Positions 42,246 to 51,954 are shown, counted from the first letter of the stretch. The stretch: DNA of 64,000 bases from Flavobacterium sp. N1736 (GCF_025947065.1 NZ_CP109994.1:4030001-4094000); one strand, 5' to 3'. A program made the numbers and translations. Notes: generated from the sequence alone by a model not told the origin.

Positions 42246-43610
42246 ATGAAAAATAGATTTTTAAATTCACTTTTTGCACTAACAATTTTTATTTTTTGCT
42301 CTTGCAGCAGTGAGGTCGAAATTCCTAAATTAGGATGTACACAACCAGATTTAACAATAAATCAAACGGTTGAAAAAGTTAAAAATATTTCTGGCACATC
42401 GCCCAAAGTATATAGTTACGACGATGTTATTGAAGCTTATGTGGTGTCAAGTGATGAAGGAGGAAATTTTTTTAAAACGATTTCTTTTCAAACTTTAAAA
42501 ACAGACAAAATGCCGGCAATAGGATTTAGTGCTCCGGTTGACGTTACAAATACGTATGTAGATTTTCGTATTGGGAATAAAGTGTATATAAAACTTAAAA
42601 ATCAATTTACTGATTTATATTTTGGTGCATTGCGCATTGGAAGCTTGTATGTAAGTAATGCAGGCGACCCAACTATAGGCAGAATTTCGCAAAATGACTA
42701 TAAAAATGTTCTAAATGCTTCGTGTATCATAATTGATGAACAGCAATTAGTGGAGCAGATTTCGATACAAGAAGCATTAAATGAAAGTAAACTGAACACT
42801 TTAATAGAATTAAAAGATGTTCAGTTTGCAGAAGCGGCAATTGGGCGACATTATTTTGAAGAATCTAACAATGTTGGCGGTGCTACAAATTGGAATTTAA
42901 GCGATAAAACCGGAAATCAAATCATTTTTAGAACTAGTAGTTATGCTGGCTTTGCGAGTAGTTTTGTACCGGAAGGAAGTGGTAAAGTTCGCGGAATTCT
43001 AACAAAATTCGGAACCGATTATCAGTTAATGATAAGAGATGAAAAAGATGTTGTTATGACGGGAAACAGAAGTGTTCCGTTTTTTTCAGAAGATTTTCAA
43101 TCGGTTAAAAACAATGTCAATTTTGCACGTCCGGGTTGGAGCAATATTGTAGAAAAAGCATCAAAATTATGGAAAAGTATGCTTTATGCAGGAAATGGTT
43201 ATGCGGAGTTTAATACCACAAGTACAACTGCTGCCGAAAATATTGCATGGCTGGTTTCACCAAAAATAAATATGACAGGTTATAAAAATGCAGTATTATC
43301 TTTTAGAAGTGCACAACATGATTTAAAAGTAGATTCTCCTTTAAACTCTTTAGAAGTATATGTGTCGACAAATTTTGACGGTTCAAGTATAAGCAAAGCA
43401 AAATGGACAAAACTAGAAGCAAAATTTCCGTCATTATTATCTCCTGCGCGCGAATTTATGAGTTCTGGCGGTATTGATTTATCATCGTATTCAGGAAATA
43501 TTCATATCGCATTTAAATACATTGGTTCTGGAAAAGATAAAACACTTAATGGCGCTTTTATGGTAGATGATGTTAAGATTTTTGGAGAAAAGCAGGTTTC
43601 AGTTTTTTAA
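42246..43610 (+). CDS. DUF5689 lipoprotein with choice-of-anchor J-like domain
   Basis: This 454-aa protein has a lipobox (FIFCSCSS). The DUF5689 domain covers about residues 45-270 and includes VIEAYVVSSDEGGNFFK. The C-terminal domain (about 278-450) has the jelly-roll pattern of the choice-of-anchor J family: FFSEDFQSV, FKYIGSG and FMVDDVKIF. It is paired with the TonB receptor 20 bp upstream, an arrangement I recall as frequent in Flavobacteriia. It probably captures ligand at the cell surface for that receptor. Confidence 0.88.
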   Translation: MKNRFLNSLFALTIFIFCSCSSEVEIPKLGCTQPDLTINQTVEKVKNISGTSPKVYSYDDVIEAYVVSSDEGGNFFKTISFQTLKTDKMPAIGFSAPVDVTNTYVDFRIGNKVYIKLKNQFTDLYFGALRIGSLYVSNAGDPTIGRISQNDYKNVLNASCIIIDEQQLVEQISIQEALNESKLNTLIELKDVQFAEAAIGRHYFEESNNVGGATNWNLSDKTGNQIIFRTSSYAGFASSFVPEGSGKVRGILTKFGTDYQLMIRDEKDVVMTGNRSVPFFSEDFQSVKNNVNFARPGWSNIVEKASKLWKSMLYAGNGYAEFNTTSTTAAENIAWLVSPKINMTGYKNAVLSFRSAQHDLKVDSPLNSLEVYVSTNFDGSSISKAKWTKLEAKFPSLLSPAREFMSSGGIDLSSYSGNIHIAFKYIGSGKDKTLNGAFMVDDVKIFGEKQVSVF

Positions 43611-43729
43611 AAGTAAAATTAATGTGCTGATTTTTAGATGATACTTTAATAATTTATAGTTTTTAAATTACAAACTGTTTAAAATTGATAGAATTTTGTA
43701 TTTTGGTCATCCCAAATTGATACAAAACT

Positions 43730-44593
43730 ATGAAAACCTATTTTATTGCCATCTTGATGATGGTCTTTCCATGCTTAGTGCACAGCCAGGATCAGGCACC
43801 TGTAAGATTAAAACAGATTAATATTGTAAAAACAAATTACCAGAATTTTAAAGATGGTGAAATTGTGAACAAAACTGTAGTATTTAAAGAGGGTAAAATT
43901 CAAACAATTACCACTTCTGATGTTATACAGCATTTCTTTTATAACCCAAAAGGATTATTAGACATGACTGTTAAAGACAAAGTAGGAAGCGACTGGAAAG
44001 AAGTTGTGAATTATACGTATGATGCGGATAACAATATTACAAAACTTGTTAAAAAGTATCAGGAAGGTAATGACTATATTACTAAAACGGTAACCTTTAC
44101 TTATGAAGGAGCAAGAATAAAAGTGATTACCAAAAAAAGTACAAATCACCAGAATGTTGTTGATGACATTGAATATATTGTTGAGAATGGCATTATTGTA
44201 AGACGTACATCTCGTGATAGAAACAAAGCAATTATTGGTAAAATAGAATATAGTTATACGAATGACAATGTGGTAAGACACAGAGGTTTGGTTGGAGATA
44301 AAATATCTAAAACATTTACTTTTGATGATAAAAAATCGGTTGATGCATTAATCGTTCAAAACTTGTTTGGTGATAATTATAAAATTATTGTGCCAATGAT
44401 TTCATATCACGAAGACGAATTTGCATTTGAATCAATTTCATATAACAATGAAACAAATTTTAGTCCTTCATCAACAGTTTTAGTTGGTGTAAGTAAAAAA
44501 TACAAATACAATAAATTAAATTTCCCAATCTCTTGTTCACAGCTTGAAGAAAACGGAATTGTAAAAACTGAAAAAACATTTATTTACGAATAA
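43730..44593 (+). CDS. Secreted protein with YD/Rhs-like strand repeats
   Basis: This 287-aa protein has a signal peptide ending near LVHSQDQA. The remainder contains repeated beta-strand units such as IQHFFYNPKGLLDMTVKD, VNYTYDADNNITKLVKKY and TFTYEGARIKVITKK, which resemble the YD-repeat pattern without a toxin domain. I do not recognise a named family. It stands alone between the TonB/DUF5689 pair and hflX. It is possibly a periplasmic or outer-membrane-associated structural protein. Confidence 0.7.
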   Translation: MKTYFIAILMMVFPCLVHSQDQAPVRLKQINIVKTNYQNFKDGEIVNKTVVFKEGKIQTITTSDVIQHFFYNPKGLLDMTVKDKVGSDWKEVVNYTYDADNNITKLVKKYQEGNDYITKTVTFTYEGARIKVITKKSTNHQNVVDDIEYIVENGIIVRRTSRDRNKAIIGKIEYSYTNDNVVRHRGLVGDKISKTFTFDDKKSVDALIVQNLFGDNYKIIVPMISYHEDEFAFESISYNNETNFSPSSTVLVGVSKKYKYNKLNFPISCSQLEENGIVKTEKTFIYE

Positions 44594-44758
44594 AGGCAGT
44601 TTACTAAACACTTTTCAACCATTTAAAAATTAAGTTTCATTGAGAAAAAATTCTGGATGATCTTAATTTCTAAATGGTTTTTATTTTTATCAGAAAGCGA
44701 AATTCTTAAATAGAACTTAAAAACCAAATTCTATAAGCGTTAGTAGCTTACAAATCAT

Positions 44759-44766
44759 TAAATTTG
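44759..44766 (+). promoter_or_regulatory. -7 box of hflX
   Basis: TAAATTTG fits the Bacteroidota -7 consensus and lies 16 bp before the start codon, giving a very short leader. No good -33 TTG is visible. Confidence 0.5.
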
Positions 44767-44782
44767 CACCTTATTCAAAGCT

Positions 44783-46027
44783 ATGTTAGAAAAAGAAGTT
44801 ATAAATTTTGAGAGAACAGCCATTGTTGGTATTGTAACTCAAAATCAAAGTGAAGAAAAACTACACGAATATCTTGACGAATTAGAGTTTTTGACTTTTA
44901 CCGCTGGAGGTGAAGTGATGAAGCGTTTTTCGCAAAAAATGGAACGCCCAAATCCGAAGACTTTTGTGGGGACGGGAAAAATAGAGGAAATCAATCTTTT
45001 TGTAAAAGAAAACGACATATCGACTTTAATTTTTGATGATGAATTATCACCATCACAACAAAAAAATATTTCGAAAATTATTGATTGTAAAATCTTAGAC
45101 AGAACCAATTTGATTCTGGATATTTTTGCGCAAAGAGCCGAAACTTCATACGCAAGAACTCAGGTTGAATTAGCACAATGTATTTATTTATTACCAAGAC
45201 TTTCCGGTTTATGGACGCACCTTGAACGTCAAAAAGGTGGTATTGGTATGCGTGGTCCCGGTGAAACTGAGATCGAAACGGATAGACGTATTGTGCGTGA
45301 CCGAATTTCGTTATTGAAAGATAAAATCAAGACGATCGATAAACAAATGGGTGTTCAGCGTAGTAATCGCGGTGCAATGGTACGTGTTGCTTTAGTTGGT
45401 TATACCAATGTTGGAAAATCGACTTTGATGAATGCCGTTGGTAAAAGTGATGTTTTTGTTGAGAATAAACTATTTGCAACTCTGGATACAACCGTTCGAA
45501 AAGTGGTGATTAAAAACCTGCCATTTTTACTTTCAGACACGGTAGGTTTTATTAGAAAATTGCCAACTCAATTGGTAGATTCTTTTAAAAGTACACTTGA
45601 TGAGGTTCGTGAAGCCGATTTGCTTTTGCATATTGTCGATATTTCACATCCTGATTTTGAAGATCATATTGAATCTGTAAACCAGACTTTGCAGGATATA
45701 AAAGCGCATGAAAAACCTGTAATTATGGTTTTCAATAAAATTGATGCTTATAAACATTTGACTATTGATGAAGATGATTTAATGACGGAGAAAACGCCGA
45801 GACATTATACACTTGATGAATGGAAAACAACATGGATGCATCGTTTAGGAGAAGATAATGCATTGTTTATTTCGGCTACGAACAAAGAAAATTTTGAGGA
45901 ATTCAGAGAACGTGTTTATGAAGCTGTTCGCCAGATTCATATCACGAGATTTCCGTATAATAAATTCTTGTATCCGGATTATAAAGATGCAATCGAGAAA
46001 GAAGAAGATCAGGAAGATCAGGAATAA
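44783..46027 (+). CDS. GTPase HflX
   Basis: This 414-aa ribosome-associated GTPase splits or rescues stalled ribosomes under stress. The N-terminal glycine-rich HflX domain includes RPNPKTFVGTGK. The coiled linker has LERQKGGIGMRGPGETEIE, the family signature. G domain: G1 GYTNVGKST near 207-215, G3 DTVGF and G4 NKID. The C-terminal tail is acidic. It is a single-gene unit with a strong terminator. Confidence 0.96.
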   Translation: MLEKEVINFERTAIVGIVTQNQSEEKLHEYLDELEFLTFTAGGEVMKRFSQKMERPNPKTFVGTGKIEEINLFVKENDISTLIFDDELSPSQQKNISKIIDCKILDRTNLILDIFAQRAETSYARTQVELAQCIYLLPRLSGLWTHLERQKGGIGMRGPGETEIETDRRIVRDRISLLKDKIKTIDKQMGVQRSNRGAMVRVALVGYTNVGKSTLMNAVGKSDVFVENKLFATLDTTVRKVVIKNLPFLLSDTVGFIRKLPTQLVDSFKSTLDEVREADLLLHIVDISHPDFEDHIESVNQTLQDIKAHEKPVIMVFNKIDAYKHLTIDEDDLMTEKTPRHYTLDEWKTTWMHRLGEDNALFISATNKENFEEFRERVYEAVRQIHITRFPYNKFLYPDYKDAIEKEEDQEDQE

Positions 46028-46029
46028 AG

Positions 46030-46070
46030 AAAAACGGCTTTTGAAAAATATTTCAAAAGCCGTTTTTTTT
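46030..46070 (+). terminator. Terminator of hflX
   Basis: AAAAACGGCTTTTGAAA pairs with TTTCAAAAGCCGTTTTT, followed by more T, immediately after the stop codon. Confidence 0.92.
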
Positions 46071-46149
46071 GTCACAGATTAAAAGATTTCAAATGATTTT
46101 TTAAATCAACTTGAACTGTTAATCGTTAAAATCCTTTAATCTGTGGCAG
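46071..46149. repeat. Palindromic repeat, copy 3
   Basis: TCACAGATTAAAAGATTTCAAATGATTTTT and a right arm AAAATCCTTTAATCTGTGGC form an imperfect palindrome of the CCACAGATT family seen at 36541-36673. The inner CCACGAATTT palindrome is absent. Confidence 0.7.
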
Positions 46150-46170
46150 TAAAAAGTTTATGCTCCTTAA

Positions 46171-47121
46171 TTAGAATCCAAAATTAACTCCTAAACCAAA
46201 TACTTCTCTGGTTTGGAGACCCTGAAATGCGTTGTCGTCGTAAATAGCCTGAAATGCTAAATTGGCAGATAAGAATTTATTTACTTTCATGACAATATTT
46301 AGAGAGTAATTAATATCTACATTTTGTGGATCTTCTAAATAATTTGAATAGAGATTTAAGGTGTTTTCGGCAGTTACGTTGGTCATAATAGCCAGTTTGT
46401 AATATACAGAAGCGTAAAATCCGAGTTCGTAACGCATGGTTTTATTAGCATCAACTCCAAAATAATCTCCATCAACATAAGGCAAACCAGTTCCTGGATC
46501 GATTCCTGATGTATAAGCGCCGTCTACAAAAGTGAATTTTGAAGTTAAAGGAGCGAAGTTTATTTTTAGATTGTCATCTTTTGTCCAATAAATACCCGGA
46601 CCTGTTGTAAGGTAGCCCGGAGACATAAATTTGGTGCTTTCCGTTCTGATTTCTTTGCCGTTTTCATCCTGACCATAAATATAGCCTGTTGTAAATTGCG
46701 TTCTGAAATTCAGAAAATAAGAGTAATACCATTCACCAAAAGCTCTTTTACCCAAAATAGAGTTAAATTCTAAACGGTCATCTGTCTTCTTTTCGAAATC
46801 GGCATTTTTAGTTTGTAAAAGTCCGTAGTAGGCTAAAACTTTATTATCCCAGGTAACATCGTCTTTTTTATAATTGAAATCGTAGTTTATTCCTAAAGTT
46901 CCGGAAAAACTATCTTCACCTCCGGCAATCCAGTTATTAAAACTCGACTGATTTAATAAAAGAGAAACTGTTCCTTTTGCTTTCCAGCCTTCGCCCTCGA
47001 TTGTGTCATTAATTTTCTTTACCGCTTTTTCGGTATTTTGGATCAATTCCTTTTCTGAATTTTGTGCTTGTACAAAAGTAAAGTTCGCTAAAATAAAAAG
47101 TAATAAAGCTATCTTTCTCAT
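46171..47121 (-). CDS. DUF3078 outer-membrane-type protein
   Basis: This 316-aa protein has a signal peptide ending at VQAQNSE. A barrel-like sequence with GWKAKGTVSLLLNQSSFNNW follows, the opening of DUF3078 as I recall it, ending FGLGVNFGF as barrel proteins do. The function is unknown. It lies downstream of the SUF accessory genes on the same strand, 78 bp after the DUF2480 gene. Confidence 0.83.
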   Translation of the reverse strand: MRKIALLLFILANFTFVQAQNSEKELIQNTEKAVKKINDTIEGEGWKAKGTVSLLLNQSSFNNWIAGGEDSFSGTLGINYDFNYKKDDVTWDNKVLAYYGLLQTKNADFEKKTDDRLEFNSILGKRAFGEWYYSYFLNFRTQFTTGYIYGQDENGKEIRTESTKFMSPGYLTTGPGIYWTKDDNLKINFAPLTSKFTFVDGAYTSGIDPGTGLPYVDGDYFGVDANKTMRYELGFYASVYYKLAIMTNVTAENTLNLYSNYLEDPQNVDINYSLNIVMKVNKFLSANLAFQAIYDDNAFQGLQTREVFGLGVNFGF

Positions 47122-47199
47122 GGTGTCTAGTTTAAGTGTATGTTAACAAATATACTAAAAACCGTGAAAAGGTAAGAGTTTATTGATAAGAATTGACGG

Positions 47200-47709
47200 T
47201 TATTTCTTCGTTTCCTTGTATAAAGGTACTGCAGAACATGCCTCGCCATACATAATACTTCGGGCAAAAGGCTGTAAATAGGTAGTTGCCAAAATATACG
47301 CGCGCATAGGAACGGGTTTTCTTGAACAGCCTTTTACAATAACAGGTTTGTTTTTGTATGCAGCATAATCTAGTTTGGTTAAGATTTCTTCGTATAAACT
47401 TCCGTCTAAATCTTCGATTGTTCCATTAACCGTTTTTTTGGCATAAGGCGCCAATTGAACAGCTACTAAAATTAATGCCCAAGCCGGCACTATAGCGTCT
47501 GTACTGCAATTAACGGCCACATATTGATCTTGATATTGCGACCAATCGTGATTTTTTAAATGTTCCCGAAAGTCTTTTTCTTTCAATAAAAATCCTTCCA
47601 AAAGCCATTGCGAAATGTCAATTTGTGTTCGTATTCCTTTTGGATAATAATCCTCAAGATCAAAAACTTCTAAAGTACTATTGGCAACTTTATTGATGAT
47701 TTCTTCCAT
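47200..47709 (-). CDS. DUF2480 family protein
   Basis: This 169-aa cytoplasmic protein contains RTQIDISQWLLEGFLLKEKD, YVAVNCSTDAIVPAWALILV and VIVKGCSRKPVPMRAYI. It is a Bacteroidota family with no function known to me. Several conserved cysteines (CSTDAI, GCSRK, EACSAVP) and its place in the SUF run suggest a link to sulfur or iron-sulfur metabolism, though that is inference. Confidence 0.85.
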   Translation of the reverse strand: MEEIINKVANSTLEVFDLEDYYPKGIRTQIDISQWLLEGFLLKEKDFREHLKNHDWSQYQDQYVAVNCSTDAIVPAWALILVAVQLAPYAKKTVNGTIEDLDGSLYEEILTKLDYAAYKNKPVIVKGCSRKPVPMRAYILATTYLQPFARSIMYGEACSAVPLYKETKK

Positions 47710-47715
47710 AAATGA

Positions 47716-47786
47716 AGTCTTAAAGTCGAATGTCGAAAGTCATAAAGTTTGTTCATTAAGACTTTATGACTTTCGACTTTATGACT
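47716..47786. repeat. GACTTT-type palindromic repeat, copy 1
   Basis: AGTCTTAAAGTCGAATGTCGAAAGTCATAAAGT faces its approximate complement across a short loop. Related sequences lie at 53307-53427 and 53788-53818 around the four-helix-bundle gene. Confidence 0.75.
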
Positions 47787-47791
47787 AATTT

Positions 47792-48115
47792 TTAAAGCAT
47801 TCCTAATTCTAATTTTGCTTCTTCGCTCATTAAATCTTTACTCCAAGGCGGATCAAAAGTAATTTCAACATCAACATCTTTTATGTGTTCAATTGTTTTT
47901 ACTTTTTCTTCTACTTCTCTTGGTAAACTTTCCGCAACCGGACAGTTTGGAGATGTTAATGTCATCAGGATTTTTACTTCATAATCAGTATTTACCATTA
48001 CGTCGTAAATTAATCCTAACTCATAAATATCTACAGGAATCTCAGGATCGTAAATGCCTTTTAAAACCTTTACAATTGATTCTCCTAATTCGTTTGTGTC
48101 TATTTCTTGTTCCAT
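47792..48115 (-). CDS. DUF59 / SufT-like iron-sulfur assembly protein
   Basis: This 107-aa protein has the DUF59 (MIP18/PaaD) core: IYDPEIPVDIYELGLIYDV, TLTSPNCPVAESLP with the conserved Cys, and VEITFDPPWSKDLMSEEAK. Such proteins help mature or insert iron-sulfur clusters. I start it at ATG 48115. An in-frame start 14 codons upstream adds low-complexity residues from the AT-rich leader. It sits in the SUF cluster after sufE. Confidence 0.9.
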   Translation of the reverse strand: MEQEIDTNELGESIVKVLKGIYDPEIPVDIYELGLIYDVMVNTDYEVKILMTLTSPNCPVAESLPREVEEKVKTIEHIKDVDVEITFDPPWSKDLMSEEAKLELGML

Positions 48116-48257
48116 TTTTGTTTTTTGTTTTTCACTATATAAGTGATATAAGTTCATTTAAACAGCAAATGTTTTTTTCTAACCATTAAGATATTAAGAA
48201 AAATTAAGCTTTACTTCTTTGTAGATTAATGTCTTAACGTGAAAAATTCGACTTTAC

Positions 48258-48683
48258 TTAATTTTTATTTTTTGAATCAAAAGCCAAAGCGTACATTTTG
48301 ATGTTTTTTATCATCGAAACCAAACCATTGGCACGAGTGGCAGATAAATGTTCTTTTAAACCAATTTCGTCAATAAATTGAGTATCAGCATTAATAATAT
48401 CTTCTGCTTTTTGATTGGAGAAAGCACGAATTAAAATGGCGATAATTCCTTTGGTTAAAATCGCATCACTATCCGCAGTAAAAACAATTTTATCGTCTTT
48501 TTGTTCTCCCTGCAGCCAAACTTTCGATTGACAGCCTTTGATTAAATTCTCGTCAATTTTGTACTCTTCTTTTATTATTGGAAGACTTTTTCCTAATTCG
48601 ATGATGTACTCATAACGTTGCATCCAGTCATCAAACATCGAAAATTCGTCTATTATTTCGTTTTGTATTTCTTTTATTGTCAT
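48258..48683 (-). CDS. SufE, sulfur acceptor for SufS
   Basis: This 141-aa protein accepts persulfide sulfur from SufS and passes it to the SufBCD scaffold. The acceptor Cys51 lies in IKGCQSKVWLQGE. The late ATRANGLVSMIKNI helix is also typical. It starts two bases after the preceding lipoprotein gene and is co-translated with it. Confidence 0.95.
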   Translation of the reverse strand: MTIKEIQNEIIDEFSMFDDWMQRYEYIIELGKSLPIIKEEYKIDENLIKGCQSKVWLQGEQKDDKIVFTADSDAILTKGIIAILIRAFSNQKAEDIINADTQFIDEIGLKEHLSATRANGLVSMIKNIKMYALAFDSKNKN

Positions 48684-48685
48684 AA

Positions 48686-49111
48686 TTATTCTTTCGTAAA
48701 ATCAGTCAGCAAATTTACCAATTTTTCAATTTCCTTTGGAGGAAAACCGTTATCAAAACCTTTAGTTTCATATGTTTTCTGATTTTGAGTTATTTTTAGA
48801 TTTCCAATTGCAGCGCCATCATAAAAACGTTTTTCGGTTGGTGCTTTTAAATTTGGAATACTATCTAAATTTACTTTTCCAAACTCGGCTACAATTTTGT
48901 TCCATTTTGCAGTATCTATTTTGCTTTCAGTTGCTTCTCCGCCGCGACTGTTAACCACAGAAACGGTTTGGTTTTGAACTATAATCTGTTTGTATAAACC
49001 TCTTGAAACCGCCGAATACTCAATTTGGGTAGCTGTCATATCTGCTTTTTTTTGGCTTGAACAACCAGTTGCAATAAAAATCGTTAACAGCAATAAAGAT
49101 AATAGTCTCAT
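48686..49111 (-). CDS. Lipoprotein of unknown function within the SUF run
   Basis: This 141-aa protein has a lipobox (IATGCSSQ). The mature part is a small beta-rich domain with VSVVNSRGGEATESKIDTAKW and NLKITQNQKTYETKGFDNGF. I do not recognise a function. It is placed between sufS (11 bp upstream) and sufE (2 bp downstream). Why a lipoprotein sits in this cytosolic pathway operon is unclear. Confidence 0.8.
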   Translation of the reverse strand: MRLLSLLLLTIFIATGCSSQKKADMTATQIEYSAVSRGLYKQIIVQNQTVSVVNSRGGEATESKIDTAKWNKIVAEFGKVNLDSIPNLKAPTEKRFYDGAAIGNLKITQNQKTYETKGFDNGFPPKEIEKLVNLLTDFTKE

Positions 49112-49122
49112 AAAAATTTGTT

Positions 49123-50337
49123 TTAGCTTAACATTGTTTTTGCTTTTTTAACCGCTTCTACCATCGAATCAATTTCTTCTTTTGTGTTATAGAAAGAAAA
49201 CGAAGCACGAATAGTTCCCGGAATGCAGAAGAAATTCATAATAGGTTGTGCGCAATGGTGACCGGTTCTCACGGCGATTCCTAATTTATCGATAATTGAA
49301 CCAACATCGTAAGGATGAATTCCGTCAATATTAAACGAAACTACGGAAGCTTTATTTTTTCCGGTTCCGTAAATTTTCAAACCTTCAATTTCTAATAATT
49401 GTTTTGTTGCGTATTCTAATAATTCATTTTCATATTGCTGAATATTCTCAAAACCAATGTTATTTAAATAATCAATTGCGGTTCCTAAAACAATTCCTCC
49501 GGCAATATTTGGAGTTCCGGCTTCAAATTTATGAGGAAGATCTGCATAAGTCGTTTTTTCGAAAGTAACTTCCTTGATCATTTCACCGCCACCTTGATAT
49601 GGAGGTAATTTATTTAACCACGCTTCTTTTCCGTATAAAATTCCGGTTCCTGTTGGACCGCACATTTTATGTCCGGAAAAGGCATAAAAATCACAATCTA
49701 AATCCTGAACATTCGGTTTTAAATGCGGAACAGCCTGCGCACCGTCAATTAAAACGGCTGCACCAACAGCATGAGCTTTTTCAATAATATATTTAATAGG
49801 ATTGATGATTCCCAATGCATTCGAAATATGGTTTACCGTTACAACTTTAGTGTTTTCTGAAAGTAAAGCATCAAAAGCCTCTAAAATTAATTCGCCATCC
49901 TCATTCATCGGAATAACTTTTAAAGTTGCTCCTGTTTTTTCGCATAACATTTGCCACGGCACAATATTACTATGATGCTCTAAAGACGAAACAATTATTT
50001 CGTCGCCAGGTTTTAAAATAGAAGCAAAACCATTGGTTACTAAATTGATTCCGTGCGTTGTTCCTGAAGTAAAAAGTACTTCATGCGCAAATTTTGCATT
50101 TATATGCTCTTTTACTTTACCACGGGAAGCCTCGTAAGCATCAGTAGCTAATTGGCTTAAAGTGTGAACGCCACGGTGAATATTGGCGTTTATTTCCTGA
50201 TAATATCTGACTTCGGCATCAATCACAATTTGTGGTTTTTGCGAAGTTGCTCCGTTATCGAAATATACTAAAGGTTTTCCGTTTACTTTTTGGGTAAGAA
50301 TTGGAAAATCAGCTCTTATTTTTTGGATATCTAACAT
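49123..50337 (-). CDS. Cysteine desulfurase SufS
   Basis: This PLP enzyme extracts sulfur from cysteine for iron-sulfur cluster assembly. The 404-aa group II desulfurase has YFDNGATSQKP early and the PLP lysine in FSGHKMCGPTG near residue 225. The catalytic Cys lies in RTGHHCAQPIM near residue 362, in the short loop typical of SufS. A TACTTTTG box at 50363-50370 on the minus strand may start a transcript separate from sufABCD, since the opposing serine hydrolase gene splits the cluster. Confidence 0.96.
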   Translation of the reverse strand: MLDIQKIRADFPILTQKVNGKPLVYFDNGATSQKPQIVIDAEVRYYQEINANIHRGVHTLSQLATDAYEASRGKVKEHINAKFAHEVLFTSGTTHGINLVTNGFASILKPGDEIIVSSLEHHSNIVPWQMLCEKTGATLKVIPMNEDGELILEAFDALLSENTKVVTVNHISNALGIINPIKYIIEKAHAVGAAVLIDGAQAVPHLKPNVQDLDCDFYAFSGHKMCGPTGTGILYGKEAWLNKLPPYQGGGEMIKEVTFEKTTYADLPHKFEAGTPNIAGGIVLGTAIDYLNNIGFENIQQYENELLEYATKQLLEIEGLKIYGTGKNKASVVSFNIDGIHPYDVGSIIDKLGIAVRTGHHCAQPIMNFFCIPGTIRASFSFYNTKEEIDSMVEAVKKAKTMLS

Positions 50338-50559
50338 GTCTTATTTAGAAAAATTCTATTTACAAAAGTACTAAAACTAAATTGGTTTATCCATCAAAAC
50401 TATAATTTCCTTTTATGATGCCATCAATGAAAGGCTTTAATAGTGATTCACTAAAAATTAATTCCCTTTTCTGAATTTTATGAATCGTAATTCTAAATTG
50501 AGTCATAAAATCGTGCACATAAATTAATTATATTGCAATAAAAAATAGCTGTAATCATT

Positions 50560-51909
50560 ATGAAAAAATTTCTCAAATTACTTGTTTTAGTTTTAGTTCT
50601 TGCATTTTTATACTTCGGATTTACAACATATCCAAAACTTGATTTAATATCCGGTTTTTCGGCTAAAAGCATTGCGTCCGGACATTTTATCGATAATCGT
50701 TCAAAAGAGTTAATCGAAAAAACCGACAATGATATTGATATGATTGATTTGGCGACCAATACGATTAATGATTCCGGAAAGTTTGCCACTTCGGCAGTCT
50801 ATGGTTTAAAAGAAAGAAAAGCGATTTACAGAGAAGGTTTAGGTGCAACTTTGATTAATGATGATTATGATATTTCTAAGCCTTATTTATTACCAAAGAG
50901 AACGAAATTAGTTAATAATCTTCCTTTTCCTTACGGGAATAACGAACCAAAAGATACGCTTTTTGCTAATGTCGATTATTCTAAATTGAAGAATGCGGTC
51001 GAAAATGCTTTTGATAAAAACGAAGGAAAAACAAAAAGAACCCGTGCCGTTGTGGTTTTATATAAAGATAAATTGATTGCCGAGAAATATGATAAAAATT
51101 TTAATAAAGACAGTAAAATTTTAGGTTGGTCAATGACAAAAAGTATTACGAGTTCTGCTTTTGGAGTTTTAGCCAAACAAGGAAAAATTGATATTTATAA
51201 ACCAGCTCCAATTGCTGAATGGCAGAAAGACGATCGTAAAATTATCACGATAAACGATTTGCTTCACATGAATTCCGGTTTAGAATGGGAGGAGAATTAC
51301 AGCACCATTTGTGACGCCACAAAAATGCTTTTTCAGGCCGAAGATATGGGGAAAGTGCAAATGGATAAACCTGCTCAATTTAAACCAGACACGCATTGGA
51401 ATTATTCGTCCGGAACTACAAATTTATTGTCCCGAATTTTAAGAAATCAGTTTAAAACACAACAAGAATATCTTGATTTTTGGTACAGCGCCGTAATCGA
51501 TAAAATCGGAATGAACTCGATGATTGTTGAGCAGGATATGTCGGGAACATTTGTAGGTTCGTCTTACGCATGGGCAACGCCAAGAGATTGGTCAAAATTT
51601 GGATTATTATATCTGCATAAAGGAAATTGGAACGGAGAACAAATTCTGGATGAAAGCTGGGTAAAATATACAGCAACGCCAACCAATACTTCTGAAGGAA
51701 AATACGGTGCACAATTTTGGCTAAATGCCGGAGGAAAATTTCCTGATGTGCCTCGCGATATGTTTTATTGCAGCGGATACCAAGGACAAATGGTAGCGAT
51801 TATTCCGTCTCTGGATATGGTAGTTGTGAGAATGGGAGTGAGAGAAGGAGATAAAAGGTTTGACTTTAATGGCTTTTTGAAAGGCGTAATTGAAAGTGTG
51901 AAGAAATAG
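50560..51909 (+). CDS. Serine hydrolase of the beta-lactamase/PBP-like family
   Basis: This 449-aa protein has an N-terminal hydrophobic segment (residues 4-21) as signal or anchor. The SxxK motif is SMTKS with Ser191 and Lys194. The YSSGTTNLLSRIL block carries the Tyr of the second motif and WLNAGG lies late. Relatives include esterases, 6-aminohexanoate-dimer hydrolases and D-aminopeptidases. The substrate is unknown. It stands on the opposite strand between sufD and sufS and is unrelated to that pathway. Confidence 0.88.
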   Translation: MKKFLKLLVLVLVLAFLYFGFTTYPKLDLISGFSAKSIASGHFIDNRSKELIEKTDNDIDMIDLATNTINDSGKFATSAVYGLKERKAIYREGLGATLINDDYDISKPYLLPKRTKLVNNLPFPYGNNEPKDTLFANVDYSKLKNAVENAFDKNEGKTKRTRAVVVLYKDKLIAEKYDKNFNKDSKILGWSMTKSITSSAFGVLAKQGKIDIYKPAPIAEWQKDDRKIITINDLLHMNSGLEWEENYSTICDATKMLFQAEDMGKVQMDKPAQFKPDTHWNYSSGTTNLLSRILRNQFKTQQEYLDFWYSAVIDKIGMNSMIVEQDMSGTFVGSSYAWATPRDWSKFGLLYLHKGNWNGEQILDESWVKYTATPTNTSEGKYGAQFWLNAGGKFPDVPRDMFYCSGYQGQMVAIIPSLDMVVVRMGVREGDKRFDFNGFLKGVIESVKK

Positions 51910-51921
51910 TCTAGATGCACA

Positions 51922-51954
51922 AAACCCGACAGGTTTTAAAAACCTGTCGGGTTT
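51922..51954. terminator. Bidirectional terminator, AAACCCGACAGG family
   Basis: AAACCCGACAGGTTTT and its complement form a 15-bp stem between the convergent serine hydrolase and sufD genes. It is almost identical to the structure at 24252-24284. Confidence 0.87.
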
